Part shown: positions 49,430-51,087 of the stretch, one piece after another
Position numbering within the stretch: the stretch's first letter is position 1
How the letters are laid out: each line of letters starts with the position of its first letter
Source of the DNA: an uncultured Acidobacteriota bacterium
GTDB lineage: Bacteria > Acidobacteriota > Thermoanaerobaculia > UBA5066
Assembly (NCBI GenBank): GCA_903845115.1
Contig: CAIMWE010000236.1
Coordinates: 1-51,087 of the forward strand
DNA length: 51,087 bases
Direction: 5' to 3'
Made by a program: the position numbers and the translations under genes
The notes under the pieces: generated by a model
The model's input: only the letters and a program-made list of their open reading frames with translations
Databases searched by the model: none
What the model was told of the DNA's origin: nothing

Positions 49430-50674
49430 ATGAGCTTCGCCCCCGTTCCCGAGCAGATGGATCTCCTCCTGAAGGGGATCGACAAGTGCGTGCAGCCCGA
49501 CGAGCTGGAGAAGAAGGTGGCCCGCGCCCTGAAGACGGGCAAGCCGCTCCGCGTGAAGGTCGGGTTCGACCCCTCCGCCCCGGACCTCCACCTCGGGCAC
49601 ACCGTCGTCCTGAGGAAGATGCGCCACTTCCAGGAGCTGGGGCACGAGGTGATCTTCTTGATCGGGGACTTCACCGGGATGATCGGCGACCCCACCGGGA
49701 AGAAGGCGACCCGCCCGCAGCTGACCCGGGAGGAGGTCCTGGCGAACGCGGAGACGTACAAGGCGCAGGTCTTCCGGATCCTCGACCCGGTGGCGACGAA
49801 GATCGACTTCAACTCGCGCTGGCTCTCGGCTCTCGGCGCCGACGGGCTGGTCCGCCTCTGCGGCAAGTACACGGTCGCCCGGCTCCTCGAGCGAGACGAC
49901 TTCTCGACCCGCTTCAAGGCCGGGAAGCCGATCTCCGTCCACGAGCTCCTCTACCCGCTCTGCCAGGGGTACGACTCGGTCGCACTGGAAGCCGACGTGG
50001 AGCTGGGGGGCACCGACCAGCTGTTCAACCTCCTCGTGGGACGGGACCTGATGCGCGAGTGGGGGCAGGAAGCCCAGGTTGTCATGACCCTCCCCCTCCT
50101 CGTCGGCCTGGACGGCGTCGAGAAGATGTCCAAGTCCCTGGGCAACTACATCGGCGTCCACGAGAGCCCCGACGAGATCTTCGGCAAGGTGCTGTCGGTC
50201 TCCGACGACCTCATGTGGACCTACTACACGCTGCTGACCGACCGGAGGCCCCACGAGATCGACTCCCTGCGATCCGCCGTAGCTTCGGGCGCGCTCCATC
50301 CCAAGCGGGCCAAGATGGACCTGGCCCGGCAGATCGTCACCGATTTCCACGGGGTCGATTCCGCGGCTGCCGCGGAGGCGGAATTCGAGCGGCGGTTCGC
50401 GAAGGCCGACGGTCCGGTGCAGGTCGACGAGGTCGCTTCGCCGGTTCCCCTTCCCGAGGCCATGGCCACCCTGGTCGCCGCTCTCGGCCTCGCCCCGAGC
50501 AAGAACGTCGCCCGCCAGAAGGTGCGGGAAGGGGCCGTCTCGGTTTCCGACGACGGGCGCGACTGGAGGAAGGTGGAGAACCCCGCCGAGCCGTTCGACG
50601 TCTCGCCCGGCGGATTCCGGTTCGTGAAGGTCGGGAAGCGGTTCCTGAAGGTCCTCTCAGCCGGAAAGGACTGA
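49430..50674 (+). CDS. tyrS: Tyrosyl-tRNA synthetase
   Basis: Class I aminoacyl-tRNA synthetase charging tRNA-Tyr. 414 residues. The HIGH-type motif is LHLGH in DPSAPDLHLGHTVVLRK, the KMSKS loop is EKMSKSLGN, and GGTDQLFNLLVGRDL is a TyrRS hallmark; the length and the FTGMIGDPTGKK segment fit the TyrZ/TyrS2 group. A C-terminal S4-like RNA-binding domain follows from about residue 345 (LGLAPSKNVARQKVREGAVSV). No T-box leader is present upstream. Confidence 0.94.
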   Translation: MSFAPVPEQMDLLLKGIDKCVQPDELEKKVARALKTGKPLRVKVGFDPSAPDLHLGHTVVLRKMRHFQELGHEVIFLIGDFTGMIGDPTGKKATRPQLTREEVLANAETYKAQVFRILDPVATKIDFNSRWLSALGADGLVRLCGKYTVARLLERDDFSTRFKAGKPISVHELLYPLCQGYDSVALEADVELGGTDQLFNLLVGRDLMREWGQEAQVVMTLPLLVGLDGVEKMSKSLGNYIGVHESPDEIFGKVLSVSDDLMWTYYTLLTDRRPHEIDSLRSAVASGALHPKRAKMDLARQIVTDFHGVDSAAAAEAEFERRFAKADGPVQVDEVASPVPLPEAMATLVAALGLAPSKNVARQKVREGAVSVSDDGRDWRKVENPAEPFDVSPGGFRFVKVGKRFLKVLSAGKD

Positions 50675-50742
50675 GAGGGCCAGCGGTCCCCTCGGGATCC
50701 TCCGGGCGTCGAAGACAGAGCGAACGCCCGCTCGCCGCCCGA

Positions 50743-51042
50743 TCAGCCGGCGTCGGGGCCGGTCTCGTCCTTCGCGAGCGCCGCGGGAACGACGGCGGCG
50801 CCGAGGAGGAGGACGCCCAGGGAAAGGGCGACCTTCGCCAGGGTCTCTTTCGATCTCGACTCGGCCGCGGCCTTGGTCGGAGATTCCTCCGCCGGGTGGC
50901 AGCACGACCCGAGCTCCTGTCGAGCGGCCTCGGACGCCGCAGCCCGAAGGGCCTGCTGATGGAAGAGGACCCCCAGGCCGAACGCCGCGGCCGAAAGGAC
51001 GGCGAACGGCAGACCCCACGCCCTTCGAATCCGGCCCGTCAT
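50743..51042 (-). CDS. Hypothetical small membrane protein with Cys pair
   Basis: 99 residues with two hydrophobic helices (LPFAVLSAAAFGLGVLF near the N-terminus and VALSLGVLLLGAAVVPAALA near the C-terminus), joined by a charged loop holding GSCCHP. The Cys-Cys-His cluster could bind a metal or form a disulfide. The ATG at 51042 overlaps the stop of an upstream gene (ATGA). Family not recognised. It converges on tyrS; the 68 bases between show no clear terminator. Confidence 0.55.
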   Translation of the reverse strand: MTGRIRRAWGLPFAVLSAAAFGLGVLFHQQALRAAASEAARQELGSCCHPAEESPTKAAAESRSKETLAKVALSLGVLLLGAAVVPAALAKDETGPDAG

Positions 51043-51086
51043 TTCTCGAGCTTACCCTCCAGAGCCCGGAGCCGCTCGGACGCTCG
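51039..51086 (-). CDS. 3' end of an unidentified gene (5' part outside window)
   Basis: The last 15 codons and the TGA stop are visible, reading RASERLRALEGKLEK, a heptad-like charged helix. Its stop overlaps the start of the small membrane protein gene by four bases, the same ATGA coupling seen elsewhere in the window. The product cannot be named from this fragment. Confidence 0.45.
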   Translation of the reverse strand, partial: RASERLRALEGKLEK

Positions 51087-51087
51087 G

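Overview
The window is very GC-rich, densely packed chromosomal DNA from a Gram-negative, rod-shaped bacterium. It carries a complete mre/RodA/PBP2 elongation machinery, a membrane-anchored PpiD-type periplasmic foldase, a lipobox protein, several secreted peptidases and an MqnD-family menaquinone (futalosine pathway) enzyme. The mix of S46, S9 and paired M16 peptidases, FecR/TPR proteins and a Lys/Ala-rich histone-H1-like peptide would fit an Acidobacteriota-like lineage. That assignment is inference from gene content; no rRNA or tRNA gene is present to settle it. Many starts are GTG or TTG, and stop/start overlaps (ATGA, GTGA) are common.

Layout. 1-3 kb is an accessory remnant: the 3' part of a type I restriction-modification hsdM (cut by the window edge, no hsdS following), an intact UPF0175 antitoxin gene coupled to a truncated PIN toxin, a lipoprotein and a small membrane protein. 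3-11.6 kb (minus) is one cell-shape operon, FecR/Ig-like protein-mreB-mreC-mreD-mrdA-rodA-rng, closed by an intrinsic terminator. 11.8-16.8 kb (plus) has ppiD, ruvA, ruvB, a diacylglycerol-kinase-family gene and an Hpt protein. 16.8-20.5 kb (minus) has an ion-transporter-superfamily permease, nadC and nadB. 20.5-28.4 kb (plus) is a secreted peptidase island: S46 dipeptidyl-peptidase, active M16, inactive M16 partner, terminator, DPP-IV-like S9 enzyme.

28.4-33.2 kb holds surface-polysaccharide genes: a nucleotidyltransferase/beta-helix/sugar-transferase-like fusion, a GT39-like enzyme, a GT2 glycosyltransferase and a polysaccharide deacetylase. 33.2-36.3 kb (minus) is a signalling operon: REC-histidine kinase, GAF-PP2C phosphatase, single-domain REC. 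36.4-40.1 kb has truA, a thioredoxin-TPR protein, a DUF4149-like membrane protein and mqnD. 40.2-40.6 kb is a free-standing, AT-rich transcription unit with a sigma70-like promoter, a structured 194-nt leader, a perfect Shine-Dalgarno, a 24-codon Lys/Ala peptide and a terminator. 40.7-47.4 kb has padR, then (minus) a Myb/SANT-like HTH-TPR protein, glmU, glmS and uvrD/pcrA. 47.6-51.1 kb has a secreted TPR protein overlapping udk, then tyrS, a small membrane protein and the tail of another gene.

The most unusual items are the micro-histone-like unit with its hairpin leader, the FecR/Ig-like protein leading the mre operon, the three-part nucleotidyltransferase fusion, the HTH-TPR protein coupled to glmU, and apparent leaderless promoters. 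No CRISPR array, prophage, insertion sequence or tRNA was seen.
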